This document shows positions 1 to 13,500 of a stretch of 64,000 bases of DNA, piece after piece. The translations under genes and the position numbers were made by a program. Positions within the stretch are counted from its first letter, which is position 1; each line of letters begins with the position of its first letter. The notes beneath the pieces are model-generated. The model was not told the origin of the DNA. It made no database searches and saw nothing but the letters and a program-made list of their open reading frames with translations. Source of the DNA: Climacteris rufus (lineage: Eukaryota > Chordata > Aves > Passeriformes > Climacteridae); NCBI GenBank assembly GCA_013398175.1, contig VZRZ01007860.1, forward strand, positions 62,001-126,000, in the 5' to 3' direction.

Positions 1-3000
1 AGCTCTTAGCACACTTGCAGGTCTAATATATTTTACTAATATATTTTATATTTTATTGTTCTCTGCAACACCAGAAGCTCAAGGAGAGTAACACCAGCAC
101 AGTGTTGCCAGATTACACTGCATTAATTGATCATTGCACCTTGTTCTGCAGGCCCAGGTGTTAAGTGGATATCTAAACCAGCAGCTAATGGACAAGTGGT
201 AAAGATCACACTGACTAGCAGGGGTAGTTTTAAAACACACAATATGGGATATAAATCTACATGGAGTCTATAGAAGGAAATGCATGGATGCAGGTGTGCC
301 TTAGGGATACTTTTATGTTCTGTTAACATGTCATATGAGTGGATTTGGGTTTAAGTTTTTAGTTATCTGAAAATTGACTTAAATATAGCCTTACAGTATC
401 AGGTTATTACTCAGGTCAGAATGAGTGGGTTTGATTGTGGTCATTTCTCAAATACTACATTTTCCCAGGTTTTCTGAACTTGCCTCTGGGGTCTGTTCCC
501 TGGGGTATTTTTCACTTCTGATAATTTCAAGGAAAATTCTGAAATCAGATTGTAAAATAATGATGTGTTAGAGCATTTCTAATCTGAACCATTCTTGTGC
601 TCACTTTACAGCTTTTGCCTTATGACAGTTGTATTGGTGTAACTAATGGAGCAGGGAATGTTGTTGTCATGATGGAGATGAGCAGCACAGGAATTTGTCA
701 TCTCATCTTCTAAGGCATATTATGCTATTGTTTTTTGCTCTGGTAGCTGGGATTTGAGTCAGGATGTCAAAGAACAGGAGGCAGGGGAGAAAGAAAAGAA
801 GTGAGGAAATGAGGAAAAAGGCTTATTTTATCAGCAATAGAATAAAAATGTTTACATTCTGAAATAGAGAAAAAGTTAAAAATGAACATTTGAGAGGATG
901 TTTAAAATCAGATCTTGGTCCTCTTGGTTGTATTTTGTAATTCTTCTTAAACTGAATATCCAGAGATTTGGATTTTGAAAATTAGGCATAAAATCTTGTA
1001 ATACCCAGCATAGAAATGTTTTCAGGGTTTTGCATACAAATGCTAGCTTTGCATCAAGGCTGAGGCTCTGAATATGCATGCTGAGAAAGTGAGTCCTTAA
1101 ACCTTAAATACTTGTTCAATTAAATTTGTTTCAAAAAGTTGTTTCACCTGCCATTTCAATTAAAAGTTAAAAAGTACAATAGCATTCCTTTGTTTCACTT
1201 TTACTTTGTTATTTGTTTCACCTGATTGCTATCAGGAATTGTAGGTGGGGCTTTTAATCCTGGGTTTCTTCTCCCCTGCATTATATCTTTACACACTCTT
1301 CCAAGTTTCCATATCATGCCTTCTGTCTCTTGAGTTGTACCCATCTGTTCTTGTAGTCACTTATAAAATTTATTGTCAAAGAAGGCATTGCAGCATTGTG
1401 TCTGCTGTTCCTTTGAGAGCTCACCAGTGTCCTGCCTAAATACTGGAAACTAACGAAATGAAATTTTATTGCATCACTTCTCTGTAGGCTTTTTTTTGCA
1501 TGTTGTTTGACAGTGCCTATGACTGAATTTTTAGAGGTAAGAGTAAGATGTTGTAATGTTACAAAGGAGTAGTTTTCACTCATTGGATTAACTTTTCTTT
1601 TTAATTTTTTTTTGAAATTATGTGAGATGATGTGTAAAGTCAACTCAGGTAGTCATTCACAACACCTGTGAATGCTGCCCATGGCTTTGAAAATTCAACC
1701 TCCATGTCAGCGTTGTGTTCACAGAAGATTAGGTTCAGGTATATTAAGTAGGCAGCTTAGATTTCTCCAGTGTTTTTTGAGAACAACATGTTCATGTGTT
1801 CTGGTTTAGTTTTAAATGCTTCAAGCGTTGTGTTTGATTTAAAACAAATCTATGTTTTTACAACTGAACTGTTTGCTTATTTTTCAAAGCATGTTGTGGT
1901 TAAATGCTAGGTACAAATCAGGAATCTTGTTGGAGAGACTGAAAATCAATCTTACATGAGTCAATCAGACTTTTTGGGGTTTATTTTGTAGAATTTATGG
2001 ATTCTGAGAGAAGTTAAAAGCTGTGAGACATAAAAATGCTCCTAACCTACCAAGACATTAACTAAACAAAATTAATTTGAGTTGATGAAATGTTCTTTTT
2101 TTGAATAATTCTTGAGCTCCTGGTTTTTTTCATCATGTCATGATGAAAAAGTGAGCTGTTTTCATGTTTTTGATTTGTTTTATCCTATATGAATTTGAAA
2201 TTTTAACTTAGTAGTTTTAGAAAAAAATCTGTAGCTGATATAACTTATTTATTAGCCAAGAATCAGTGGGGGAGGGAGGTGGAGAAGATGGACTGCATTT
2301 AGAGAAGTGACTATTTTGAAGTTGTCTCTGGAAAACATCTACTGATGGTTGGTTACCATTTTCAGTCATCCTTATTAGTTCATCAAACTCTATCTACTAT
2401 TCTAATTCCTGTCACAGGAAGCCTGAGTTACAGATGTGAGCACCACCACAGAAGGTGTATGTATTTTTGTAGGTACCATTAAGCTCAGGAAACACTTTTG
2501 CCTTTGGATGTTGAGTGTCAATGTTCTTTCCCTACCTGACCTATTTTCAATATGATTTGCCAGTACATATTGAATGTTACCTGGCTTCCTGTGATGCAGA
2601 GAGGCTGTGATACTCCTGTTTGAAGGAGACATACTATTTATTCACAGTGCAACATTCAAGCAAATTGCAGCTCTCACTGCTGCCTAGGATGCTGTTAAAA
2701 TGAGAAGATCCAACCTGAGCATAGAAAATGAATGTATGAATGTGAATGCTTGTTCTCTACATCCTTGCTGATTTCCTTCTTACTGTGGGCAAGATTTCCA
2801 GTAGAGCTTGGTTAACTTAGGGTTACAGTTCTTACTGAGGTTTCTAAAAACTCATTATTCACTCAAGATTTTGAAAGCTGTGGGGAAACTAATGTATAAA
2901 TATTGCAAATGAGAATGGGGAGCCCTAGTAAGCTTCCTGGTGTTTTGCTGACTGCTTCATGAGAGACTTTTAAGATCACAATAATATTTTTATAATCTTG

Positions 3001-3139
3001 ACCTATTGTAAAATATTTTTTGTATTAAAGATGTGGCTAGTGTTTGATTGCATCATGCTTGCAGGTATGTGCACTAAGTGTTGACCTTCTTCTTCTGTAT
3101 TTATGGAATAAATGCCAATGTCTTCTCTTTTCTTTTAAG
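1..3139 (+). other. RNGTT: RNGTT intron upstream of exon A (partial)
   Basis: AT-rich non-coding sequence ending in a pyrimidine-rich tract and the AG acceptor at 3138-3139. The open frames in it are short and have low-complexity or skewed composition. I saw no recognisable repeat family, only the 25-bp palindrome at 2126-2150. Confidence 0.85.
2126..2150. repeat. 25-bp near-perfect palindrome
   Basis: The 12-bp arm at 2126-2137 (tttttcatcatg) is the exact reverse complement of 2139-2150, with one unpaired base between them. It could form a short hairpin in single-stranded DNA or in the pre-mRNA. No function is known. Confidence 0.85.
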
Positions 3140-3211
3140 GAAATGATCATCGACAAGGTTAATGGACAGGTTGTCCCTCGGTACTTGATATATGACATTA
3201 TTAAGTTTAAT
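3140..3211 (+). CDS. RNGTT: RNGTT exon A: capping enzyme residues 345-368 (motifs III end and IIIa)
   Basis: This 72-nt internal exon has phase 0 at both ends and encodes 24 residues, EMIID...IYDIIKFN. The acceptor is a T-rich tract followed by AAG at 3137-3139; the donor is GTAAGT at 3212. The first codon, GAA 3140-3142, corresponds to mammalian E345, a metal-binding acidic residue of guanylyltransferase motif III (DGE). The D and G of that motif are therefore on the previous exon, outside the window. YLIYDII near the end is motif IIIa, part of the nucleotide-binding pocket. Compared with the mammalian protein as I remember it, there are conservative changes (R to K, A to V) and no disrupted residue. 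Frame and spacing to exon B are intact, so it belongs to a functional gene. Confidence 0.95.
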
Positions 3212-3904
3212 GTAAGTATTTTCAATTTTATTGCTTATCATTGGTTATTGATTCTTCAGTTTTAATCTTATTTATGTAAGTAAGCTTCAGAGTAAATTTA
3301 AACACCAAAAGCATTTGGATAGTTTGCAGTTTGATAACAAGCAATGCATCAGAATTAAGGTTGAAAGCAGCCTTGCAGTACACATTGATTTATTTCCACT
3401 TGTTCAAGGAAAAAATGGCCATTTGAAACAGTCTGCTAAACACTGTTGGAAAATCTCCCATTTCTAGAGCATGTTTGAACTATTTAGGCAGTGAAATCAA
3501 AAGGAGGTGGAGAAGTTAGCCTGTAAGTGGTGTATTTGTTACCAGAGCATAACAGTATTAGTTAGGCTGCTCTGTCACCTCCTTCTCAAATTTCTCTTTG
3601 AAACCAGGCAACTGGTCCTCTGCTGAGTCCTCAACAGCAGAGTCTCCTGGTGGTACAGGCTGTAGGGAAAATGTACAATAAAGAAATATATTGTGGAAGT
3701 TGTAGAAAAGGAGAATAGAGCACAGGAGTAAAGTCTCTGTAATCACAAGAAAGTGCTGTCAAACAGTACTGGAAATAGGAAACTTATTTTCTGTAAACCA
3801 GCTTTCAAAAATGGTAAAGGTTTGAATCTCACCAAAGGGCTCTTGGTGTCTTTTACAGATTTTTTTTTTTGTCATTGTTTTCTTCATATTAGCTCATATG
3901 CTAC

Positions 3905-4434
3905 TGTGTTTTGGGTTTACAAATAGGCACAGAACAGTGCTGATAACACAGGGATGTTTTTGTTATTGCTGAGCAGAGCTTGCACACCCTCAAGCCCTTT
4001 TCTATTTCTCACCCTACTGCACCATTGAGTAGGGTTGGGGTGCACAAGAGGTTGGGAAGGGGACACAGCTGGGACAGCTGACTGCAACTGACCAAAGGGA
4101 CATTCCATGCCCAGGATGCTGTGCTGAGCATATAAAACTGGGGGAAGAAGGAGGAAGAGGGGATTGTTTGTAGTAATGGCATTTGTCTTCCCAAATGTTA
4201 TGTGTGATGGAACCCTTCTGTCCTGGGGATGGCTGAACACTTTCCTGCCCGTGGGAAGTGGTGAATGAATTCCTTACTTTATTATCCTTGCATGTGCAGC
4301 TTTACCTTTGAAACTCTCTGTATCTTAAACCTTGAATTTTCTCACACTCTTTTGATTTTCTTCTCCTCATGTTATTCTAGAGGGAGTGAGTGGCTGCAGG
4401 AGGCTTAGCCACCTACTGTAGTTAAACCACAACA
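3905..4434 (+). mobile_element. Degenerate solo LTR of an avian endogenous retrovirus (ERVL-like)
   Basis: The stretch matches, from memory, the layout of a common bird LTR. In order it has 'gttattgctgagcagagctt' near 3961, a purine-rich 'gaccaaagggacattccat' near 4090, a TATA box at 4131, 'gatggctgaacac' near 4227, 'gtgggaagtggtgaatgaat' near 4251, 'ctcacactctttt' near 4342, and a 3' end 'ttaaaccacaaca' finishing in CA at 4434. The orientation is +, the same as RNGTT. It has many substitutions and no adjacent internal retroviral sequence, so it is probably an old solo LTR left by recombination. The left edge is uncertain because I could not find a convincing target-site duplication. Family assignment needs a repeat library. 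Confidence 0.75.
4131..4137 (+). promoter_or_regulatory. TATA box of the solo LTR promoter
   Basis: TATAAAA in the context gagcatataaaactggggga, at the usual U3 position of this LTR type. It points in the RNGTT direction. Whether it is still active is unknown; the downstream polyadenylation signal seems mutated. Confidence 0.5.
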
Positions 4435-7400
4435 ATGTGTGAAATGTAGTCACAATAGCTCATGGAGAAAATACTAGTATCTGTTAATGCTTCTAGAAAA
4501 ACAAAACTATTGTTTTGGTGCTCCTAGCAGGACAAAAGGAGTATTAGTAAACCACAGTGCATTTCAGCCTTTTGAGCTCAATCACTCAGTCTGAGTGGGA
4601 ATTGCAAGTGTAGGCATGGTACTTGTCACCAGAATTTACTCTGGTATTCTGGGAAGCATAGTCATACTGTAACTTAGGACAGCTGCTTTTAAAAGTAGTA
4701 GTTTGTGGGGAAGATGTGTTAGATTAGGACTAGAAGCTTTTAGTTAACACATTTTAATTCTGTATCTGGATGTCCTTTCTCTAACCTTTTTTGAAAAGTA
4801 GGTGTTAGTTTCCTGGATCCCTCCTACGATTAAGACTTTTCCCTAAGCGAGAATTCCATGTAGTCTTTTAAAAAATAGTCTTCTATAACCACTCCTGCGT
4901 CTTCATTTTTCCTTTACATTTTCTTACCCCTTGCTCCACCTGTGGTTCCATGTTTATCTACCTTCCCATCTTGACTTGTCTCTGCTCTCCTTTTGTGTCT
5001 AACCTGCCATTCACTGCTGTTGTGCTGCTTTAGAAGTATTACAGTAAGTACAGTAAGAAGTGTACAATCACTCAGTTTGGGATGTGCATATGCTAGCAAA
5101 ATAACACTTTTCAAAAGTTGTAATTATTTTGGTTAAACTTTTTGTTTTGTGGTGGAAGGGGAGGAAACCCTCATTTGTAGTGAATGCCCAGGCTTAACAT
5201 GGTGAATTCCACTTGGCAAACAGGAAAAATGATCGATGGGTTTCCAGAGGATTGTCAGTGTTTAGGAGAAGTCTGCTTTTGAGCAAGGTTTTAAGTGCTT
5301 TAAATCTTATTTGGTTTTGTTTGTTTGCTTTTTAAATGCACTGGGAGGAGAGAGGGGTTGGTTACTACATAATACTTTTTTAAAGTCAAGGACAAATGGA
5401 GATAATGTTATCAGTATGAGTACAAGCAGGGCTTTAGCTGCAAGAAGTCATTAGCAGTGGCCCTACCACAAAGATTAAAAAGCACAGCTGTTTTTAGGTT
5501 AATTTTAGAAGCTTAATTATAAAAATGGGCACCCAAGGATGTTTGGCTTGGCAAGAAATGATCAACAGAATTTTATCACCAAGAGAGGTAAATATAATTT
5601 AACTTGTCAATGGCAAGAAACAATAAGTTTCTATTTAAGTTGTATAAGTTAGAATTTTGTTCATTTTTTAGCAGATCTTCAAATAAACAAAGCACCTGCC
5701 CTGTTCGAAACCAGAACATCCCTCCACTGCCTTCCCAAACAAACAAGGCCCCACTCCAAAAATTGCCCAAAACAAAGGTTACTCTGGAATTTCCCATTGT
5801 TTGTTTTGATGTTGAAAGTAGTTGAGTCTGGAATGGTGGAGTTACTGTACTCAGTGTCCATCATGTGAGTTACAGGATTTCCAGCATGTCCCCTGTCTCA
5901 CCCTCCACACTGTCTTCAGCATCTCTTGGAGATGTGACTTTGCAGCTGGGGAAATGCATATACAAAGCCCATTGGTGAACATTTCTGCTCAGGCAAACCT
6001 CATGCTTTAGTCAGGTCTCGTGAACTAAGGTATTTTTAGCTGAGCTTAGTCTCAAATGCTCGACCTATTTTGCTAGCTAAGCATTGCAAAGTTTTCTGGC
6101 TTTGTCAGAATATTCCTTCTGAAATATTGCATTCACAGTGCAGAGAAAGTAGTGGGCAAGGACCTGCCTCTTACAGATTTTAATTCACGTTGTTATCACT
6201 GAGGCTTATTGTTACTTAGCTTTTTGATTTTACTGTAGTGTATCAGGAATAAACTTTAGCAGCATTCTAGAAAGAACCAAAGGAAACTAAGAGAATAGAC
6301 TGACTGTCATATGTAGTGTGTATTTGGCTCTAGATGTCTATACAGGAAAAGTCTTAGGAGGAAGGAAACATAAAAATTGAGTTTCAGTGATTGGGAGAAA
6401 CCCGTACTGGAGTTCTTAAGCAAAACATGTCAGTTATCTTGGTTGTCTTTTTCCATGAAAAGTTTTGTATTGAATTCTGATGCTTACCATGTATAGCTGC
6501 TGCAAAAGTCTGTATTCAGGGATGCTGCTGGAATTCTTTGACTGTTTCTTGTAGTTACTGTTTCTGTGACATCTAGTTTCTAGATGTTTTTTGTAACTCA
6601 TCCCATTGTGTTGCAAGAGATGTTTGTGTCAAGAAAAACAAATGCTTCTTCAGGAGATTTTTAAAAGGTTTTTTAAATTGTAATTTTCTTCAGTCTGTAG
6701 CATGACATTGATTGTTATTAATAACAACTCAAAAAATGACATTTCTGTCTCACTGCTTTCATCTCACCTGCTAAAATCAAATGCATAGAAAGAAAGCTGT
6801 ATCTTAGTGAAATAATCCTGCCTTTTGACCTATGTGAGCTCCATGCACAAGAAATCTGGATTTTCCGTATTCTTCTGAACATAAAAGGCTAATAGCACCT
6901 AACATTCCTTATGGTGTTTATTCTTAATGAGTACAGACCTAGATCCCTGCAGTGCGTGTTACTTTTGAGCGTCTTGATTTGTGTCTGTATGTAGTTGAGT
7001 TCATTATTATAGTAACTGTAGCTGTATGGCTACAATTTCAAATTTGGTGGATAATTTGGTGGGTAATTCTAGTGTAACAGAGGAAGTTGACAGTAGAATA
7101 ATTAATAGCCCCAGAAGCAAATGCAGGTTAATCCAAATCCCTTTTCATCTGAAACAGTCCACAAAAGAATGTGTCTTCATTCTTCGTTCATCTTGGAGAC
7201 AGATCTTCCTGAAAAACCTTGTTTTGAGAAGCTTTTTCTTAGATAATATTCAGTAGCTGCTTGTAGATGGATGGACGTTAAACTTAAGGAACTATTTTTT
7301 TCCTTCGTTAAGTAATAAGTAACACTGGCATGATGTAGGATCTAATTAATGCATTCTTAGCAAAGATTCTGAAAATGAGTACTACTTTCCTTTTCCTTTC

Positions 7401-10185
7401 TAGCCCTGGCCTTTAAATTTTTAAACTCTAGCCAAGTTCTTGTGAGACCAGATTGCAATGGTAAGAATAGACTGAATGCTTGAAAAAGAATAGTTATTTA
7501 AATGCTTAGAAAGGAGATAGAATTTTGATTAAATTTCCTAATACTCTGTGCATTAAATTAAGTCAAGATTTCTTTGATTGTCATTATGTGTAGCAATGGT
7601 GTTGCTATTAGATAAGATTTGTCATGGTAAATAGATATGCTGCCCACAGCCAATGTGCTCATTGAATTAATGTGTGAAAAATGTTTGTTTTAAATATAAA
7701 ATTTTAAATGTAAAATATTACCATGTCTGACTTTTCTGTTACAAACCTCATTTTTGCCATGTAAGGCTCACATCCATGCTGTCTCTCACTTATTAGCCTA
7801 TTAACCTTATCTTAAAATTGTACTGTGAAAGTTTTGAGGGCACAATTCAGAGATGCTAGTGTTTAATTACATCTTTTCTGTTTACAACTGCACCTGGCTA
7901 CACCAGTCACCCTTCTGCTCTTAATTCTAATTCTGAGGTTCTTTTTCAAATGGTATCACCTGAAAATACAGATTTAAAATGCTTTTTTTAGTAATGTTAC
8001 TCTGGAAAGTAAGGATGCTGTGGGCATGTTTGCTCTTGCACCCTCTTGATTATTTCTTGTGAAGACTTATCTAACAAACACCCAAATGCTTATACTGGTG
8101 CTCCTACCGTGTGTTATGTTATCAGCATCTGTATATATCACCTCATTCCTTCACAGCTCAGGGGTGTCAGGTAAATGCAATACAGAGCATCCACTCAGTT
8201 GTGTCTTGCTCTGCTTTCTGCTGGCACTCTGGGAAAAATGCATTAAGTTTGCTTTCTCTTCCTCCTCCAGTTTTTATGGTGCTGTTTATTGAGGGCAAGG
8301 GCAGCTTGGTCAGGTAATGCATTTCAGTATTCTGAAATTCTGAAAGGGCAGCATTGCAGTGTAGGAAGAGCAACAAATGTTGGGATTGTAGGATGGAGAA
8401 TCTGCAGAAGCTTTTGGGTCTGTGAAGCAGGATTGATGTATCTTAGTGGTCTTTTCAAAGTCTTTCTTACCCTATTCCCCTTCCCTGCTGATCATCTTCT
8501 ATCTGTTATTAAAAACCTGACTTGTATGTCTGAGCAGCACAATTTGAAAATCATCTTACCTCTTTGGTAAACTTTCAGACAGCTAACTTGTGCTTTCTTC
8601 ACTGTTGCTTCTTTTGTTTCAGTAAAGTGCACAGCAGCTAAAAAAGTGCACTTCTGTTCATTTTTGCATCCCTTTTTAAAAACAGTCTCCTTTGCTATGA
8701 TGCATGTAAAATAGTAAATTATTGCTGAAGAGTGATAATTAGTACGTGCTGACTAGGATGTCTTTGCTATTTCCATGCTCTTATTTTTTTTTATCTAATA
8801 AGCTGTTTTTTGTTGTGGAGCATTCTCTAGTGTTGTAGTTAGTTTGAAGCTTGACTGTTTTACTTGCTGGTTAGATTATGTGAAAAAACCCCATTGATTT
8901 CTTTCTTTCCCTTACATCTCTGACTTTGATCCTCTTTTTCCCAATGCAGAGGGCACTGTGGATCACAGTGAATGTGGTTTGTTTTCCACACTTTCCAAAA
9001 TAAAGAATGCTTAATAGAATATGATATAAAAGCAAAAGTGAGTTAATTAAATGCTGTCATGTCCTGTTTTATTCCCAGAATATAAGTATTCTCATACCTT
9101 GACATGAAGCATGTCTCACCAGAAACTTTTTGAATGGCAGATTATCACTAGTATAATTGTCAGAGGAAGAGGCACCATGTGTAGCTCCTGGGAGAGAGGT
9201 ACAGGACAAGTAATTCTCCAAGAAAAGCGTTAGAAGTTGCCATGATACTTATTCCTTTATATTTTTGAGGTATTTGTGTGTATAGGTTTTCATCTTACTT
9301 GCTTACTCTGATGTGATACTTTTTCAGCAAATCTTGAAACTTGCTATAAAAATACAAAGTCACACCTGAAAGTTTGAGTTAGGTCATAAATCAAAATAAC
9401 TGAGACATTTCAAACCTTAAATACAATTTGGAGAATAAAGTCCACAAACAAATTTTTTGTTCTTAGGAGGTCTCCTTAAAGAGCTTTTCTCAGTAGCTTT
9501 GTTAAACCATTTTCTGCCTCTCATGATTTTAGCCTTTAAAACCCCTTGCTTTTTATCTGCAGTATCTTTTTATCATCTTGTTATGCTACTGAAATTTATG
9601 ATTACATAGAAAATCTGTCTCCTTCAGCTCACAGTTTATAAGTCATTCCCATAGAGACTGCCAAGTGGACTTAAACCCAGCTTCTGTCTCAAGCAAATAT
9701 TTAGATCTCTCAAAAATATGGCAGTAATCACAGCTGAAGTGGAAGGTGTGAAAAACTTTACAGTGGGGCAGGTTTTCCAGTTGCATTATCATGTCCAGTT
9801 TTCCAAGTATTGGCAATGAAGTCTAAAACAGGGCTTTTCTTGTCTAGTATATTTCAAAACAAAAATCTGTAGGCAAAATATATTGGGGAAATGTGATATG
9901 GAAGCAGTGAGAGTGTGTTCAAATGCTGTAATGTCTTATTTCCCTAACTTAGTTTTAGTTACTCCTTTTCTACAATTAATCTAGCCACAGTGTTTAATTT
10001 TTCTAGCTTTCTCCCTGTCTCTTCCCATCTTTTTTCCGGTTTCTAGGGGAAAAGAACTAAAGAAAAAGAAATAGGCAAAGTTAATTGGAAGGATGTGCCA
10101 AATATGATACCTATATGTTTCAGGATAGGTTTTATGAAGGTTGAAAGCTGGACCTCTCTAGTATTTTCTTTTCCATGCCTAATTG

Positions 10186-10574
10186 GGAGAGAATTGGGAT
10201 TATTCAGTGTGGGAAAGAGAAAGCTTAGGAGAGACATTATTGCAGCCTTCCAGTACCTGAAGGGAGTCTACAAGAGATCTGGAGAGGGACTTTTTGCAAG
10301 GGCCTGTAGTGACAGGACAATGGGGAATGGCTTTAACTGAAAGTGGGCAGGTTTTGATGAGATAATAGGAAGAAATTCTTCACTGTGAGGGTGATGAGGC
10401 ACTGGAACAGATTGCCTAGAGAAGATATGGATGCTCCATCCCTGGAAATGTTCCAGGCCAGGCTGGATGGGGCTTTGAGCAACCTGATCTAGTGGAAGGT
10501 GTTCCTATGGCAGGGGGGGTTGGAACTGGATGATCTCTAAGGTCCCTTCCAAGCCAAACCATTCTATGATTCTA
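10186..10574 (+). mobile_element. CR1 LINE fragment, 3' end, + strand
   Basis: A truncated CR1 retrotransposon. The 5' part (10186-10335) translates to the end of the CR1 reverse-transcriptase ORF (GLFSVGKRKLRRDIIAAFQ and following), then comes the 3' UTR with 'aggaagaaattcttcactgt', 'gatggggctttgagcaacct' and 'aaggtcccttccaagccaaa'. It ends in the diagnostic ATTCTATGATTCTA repeat. The 5' truncation is typical of CR1. The ORF part stops at a TGA after NGFN and is non-functional on its own. Confidence 0.93.
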
Positions 10575-13500
10575 ATTTATTTGAATAGCCCGACTGACTG
10601 TTACGGTCTAGGAGAGAATGTCAAGGCCATGTTTTCATCCTTTTTAGAATATTTCTCTTATTTAAAATAAATATGAAGAAAAATACCACTTTTCTTTTGA
10701 AATGAGTATTATCTTTATCAGTATTTCTTTCTCATAAGCTAACCATGTACACAATGAACTAGATATATAAAGGCAGATTGTGTGCTGAAGTGATGGATAT
10801 TTACAAGTCTTCAGGTGTTACAAGCTGATACTTAATTTTTAGTTCTATCATGGTTTAGGGAATGTAGGTGGTTCCTTTTCTAAGACAGTCATTGTGAATA
10901 AGTGCTGATTGTTACTACTTTTTTTCCTCCCTCGTTTCTAATTTTTACAAGACTTCATGCTAACTGTACTAGACAGTCTTATTATAAATGAAGTGATTTA
11001 TATTCTGAAAACATCAGTGCCACAATCTTTTCAAGTATGAAATGTCTTGAATAATGTTTTTAAGATGAAGGAATTTTCCCACAGTTCTTTAATTCACTGG
11101 AGTGATAATTCTTTATCATAAAGACAGCCATGTGATAACCCAGCAATAGCTATTTCTATGAAGAGTCATTGTGAATGGCTGATAGAAAGGAAGAGAGTGT
11201 GAAGAGAGTAGAAGCAGAAAGAGAAAATATTGACTGGGCCATCCTGTATCTGTTGTACTTGAGGTAAGAATGCCTCCATACTGCATGCAAGAGAAGCACT
11301 AGGAAAAACACTTAGAAAAAACTGAAGCAGTAAAATCTGGTGTTTGACTTTGCAGACAGCCTAAATTCAGTATAAAATAAATTATTAAACTTATATTCCC
11401 ATATGCAATCTTTTTGTGTGTAAATATCCGATGGTGATAATGACACATCTACTTTATAATTAGGATGTATTAGAACTATGAGTTTTACTTCTGTAATTGA
11501 AGTGGGAAGTTCATCTATTCAGATTACCTGAGGGGAGGCAACCAGTCTAGACTGAACAGAATTCCTTTTATTTTTAATCATTTATGTCCCAGTAAAATCC
11601 CCTTATTGAGTTCTGGTTTTGAGGGCTCAGAAGGATTTCTAAATGAAGTCACTGTGTGTGCAATCAAACAATAAATCGGACTGAGTTCTCTGTTCTCCCA
11701 AAATAGCAGCTACTAAGCTTCCAGTGCCTAACTGGAGCTTTGTTTTCAAAAGAAAGGTCTTAGGTGTTCATCCATACTAGGTGCCTCTTTCCTTAAATCT
11801 GCCTCTTTATTGCCCAGAGTTGGTGATGAGAAGCATAATTCAGTCACTGTAAGTGACATTCTGCTTTGTAAATGTTACCTTTACACCGGTGATGCAAACC
11901 TAACATCCACTTACAGGTACGGAGTTTTATAGTTTTTATTTTGAATTTGATTAAAATTTTGAGCAATGCAAGAAGAGTAAGGAAGGGAGCAATGTTGATA
12001 GTACAATCTACTTTTTCTGTTTTGATCTTATCTGTTTTGCCACAGTTTCGACAGTCCTGCTGTTTTGTTCAAGTTGTTTGCTAATAAAAACCCCCTATGG
12101 AGCTATATTTGTATGTTCTGTTAGATGTTGGTGTTATCCATTGGCGACAAACTTCTTTCCTTTGTTGGTTTGTAGCTTTTTGAACTCATTTTCAGTGATT
12201 TTTTCTTTTTTTAAATACCAGTAATTTAATACATGTCTCAAGCAATCTTTTTAACAGGTCTGATTCTTCAAACCGTTTTTGTTCTGTGGTAAATCAGAGT
12301 GATATTCTGTTGTACAAAATCACAACTTACAAATAGTAATTGTGTTCCTGCAGCACACTGGTTGTATTGTTACAATTGAAAAAATATTTCACACACTGTA
12401 CCTCATTGATGATAAGATAAATTTTAGAAACCATTTTGAAACTGCTGAATTCATTGCCATTGTCATATATGTTTTGAATATTTGAGTCATAAAAGTTAGA
12501 AAAACCCCACCATTTTAAAATGTATTTTTAGATGATATTGATTTTCATGCTTTTTGCCTTTTAGAAATAAAAAACCTTAAGGGTCATAATTCCATAAACT
12601 TTTTCATTTCTCTAATCCTTTACTTTTAATCCTACTTTAAAAAGAAAACTTCATAGGAAATGACAAAAAACCTTTTAGGTTAATAATCTTCTTAGGAAAC
12701 ACAGCACCTTTGGATTCCTTTTATATAAAGCTGTGCATATAAAAAAGCAACATCTATAAAACCATGGTCAGAAGAAATATGTGCCAGATAATTAATATAA
12801 AATGCAAAATATTAGACTGCATGGTCTTCAGAAAGTTGGGAGAACTAATAATGGGCTTTCATTGGAAATGCAGATGTCAGCTGTGGGTGCCTTGAATTGT
12901 CAATAATAACGTTAAACACAGGGTAGAATATCAGGCTGAGCTCATTCTTTATTCTTCTCTCAAAATGGTGAAAGCTAAGACAGTTGTGACATGTGTTCCG
13001 CTCTGGCTCACTAAGTGAGGACGTGCATGGAACGTACATCTGTGTGTGTGTGCTGAATTATTCATGTCTCAGGTACTGCTCTGGAAAAGCAAATGGAGCA
13101 TGCTTTGCTGGTGGGTAGGCTTCAACAATATCTCATGGAGGAAAAGAGTAAATACTCTCACTTTATCCCACACCGTGCCGGTTATCAGCTGTGGACAGAG
13201 GCCCAGGCAATATTTTTCTTTTTGCCATAGCTGCATTGGGGAAAAAAATGGATAAATACCAAAATGAAAGATAAAGAACTTTTATGTATTTTAGCACGTG
13301 CATGGTGTCTTCCCTGCCTCTGTCTAGGTAAAGAACTTTCCATGTAAGGTTCATGGATTTTGCTGAGCTGTGGCCACAAGGTCAACCTTAGAGACACAGG
13401 GGAGGGGAAAGTTAAACCTGGAGGGTGTTGGTAGATCCTCAGGGATACCTTGCTCCTTGTGGAGGGGGGAGGCAGGATGTGCAACAGAAATCCCAGTGCC

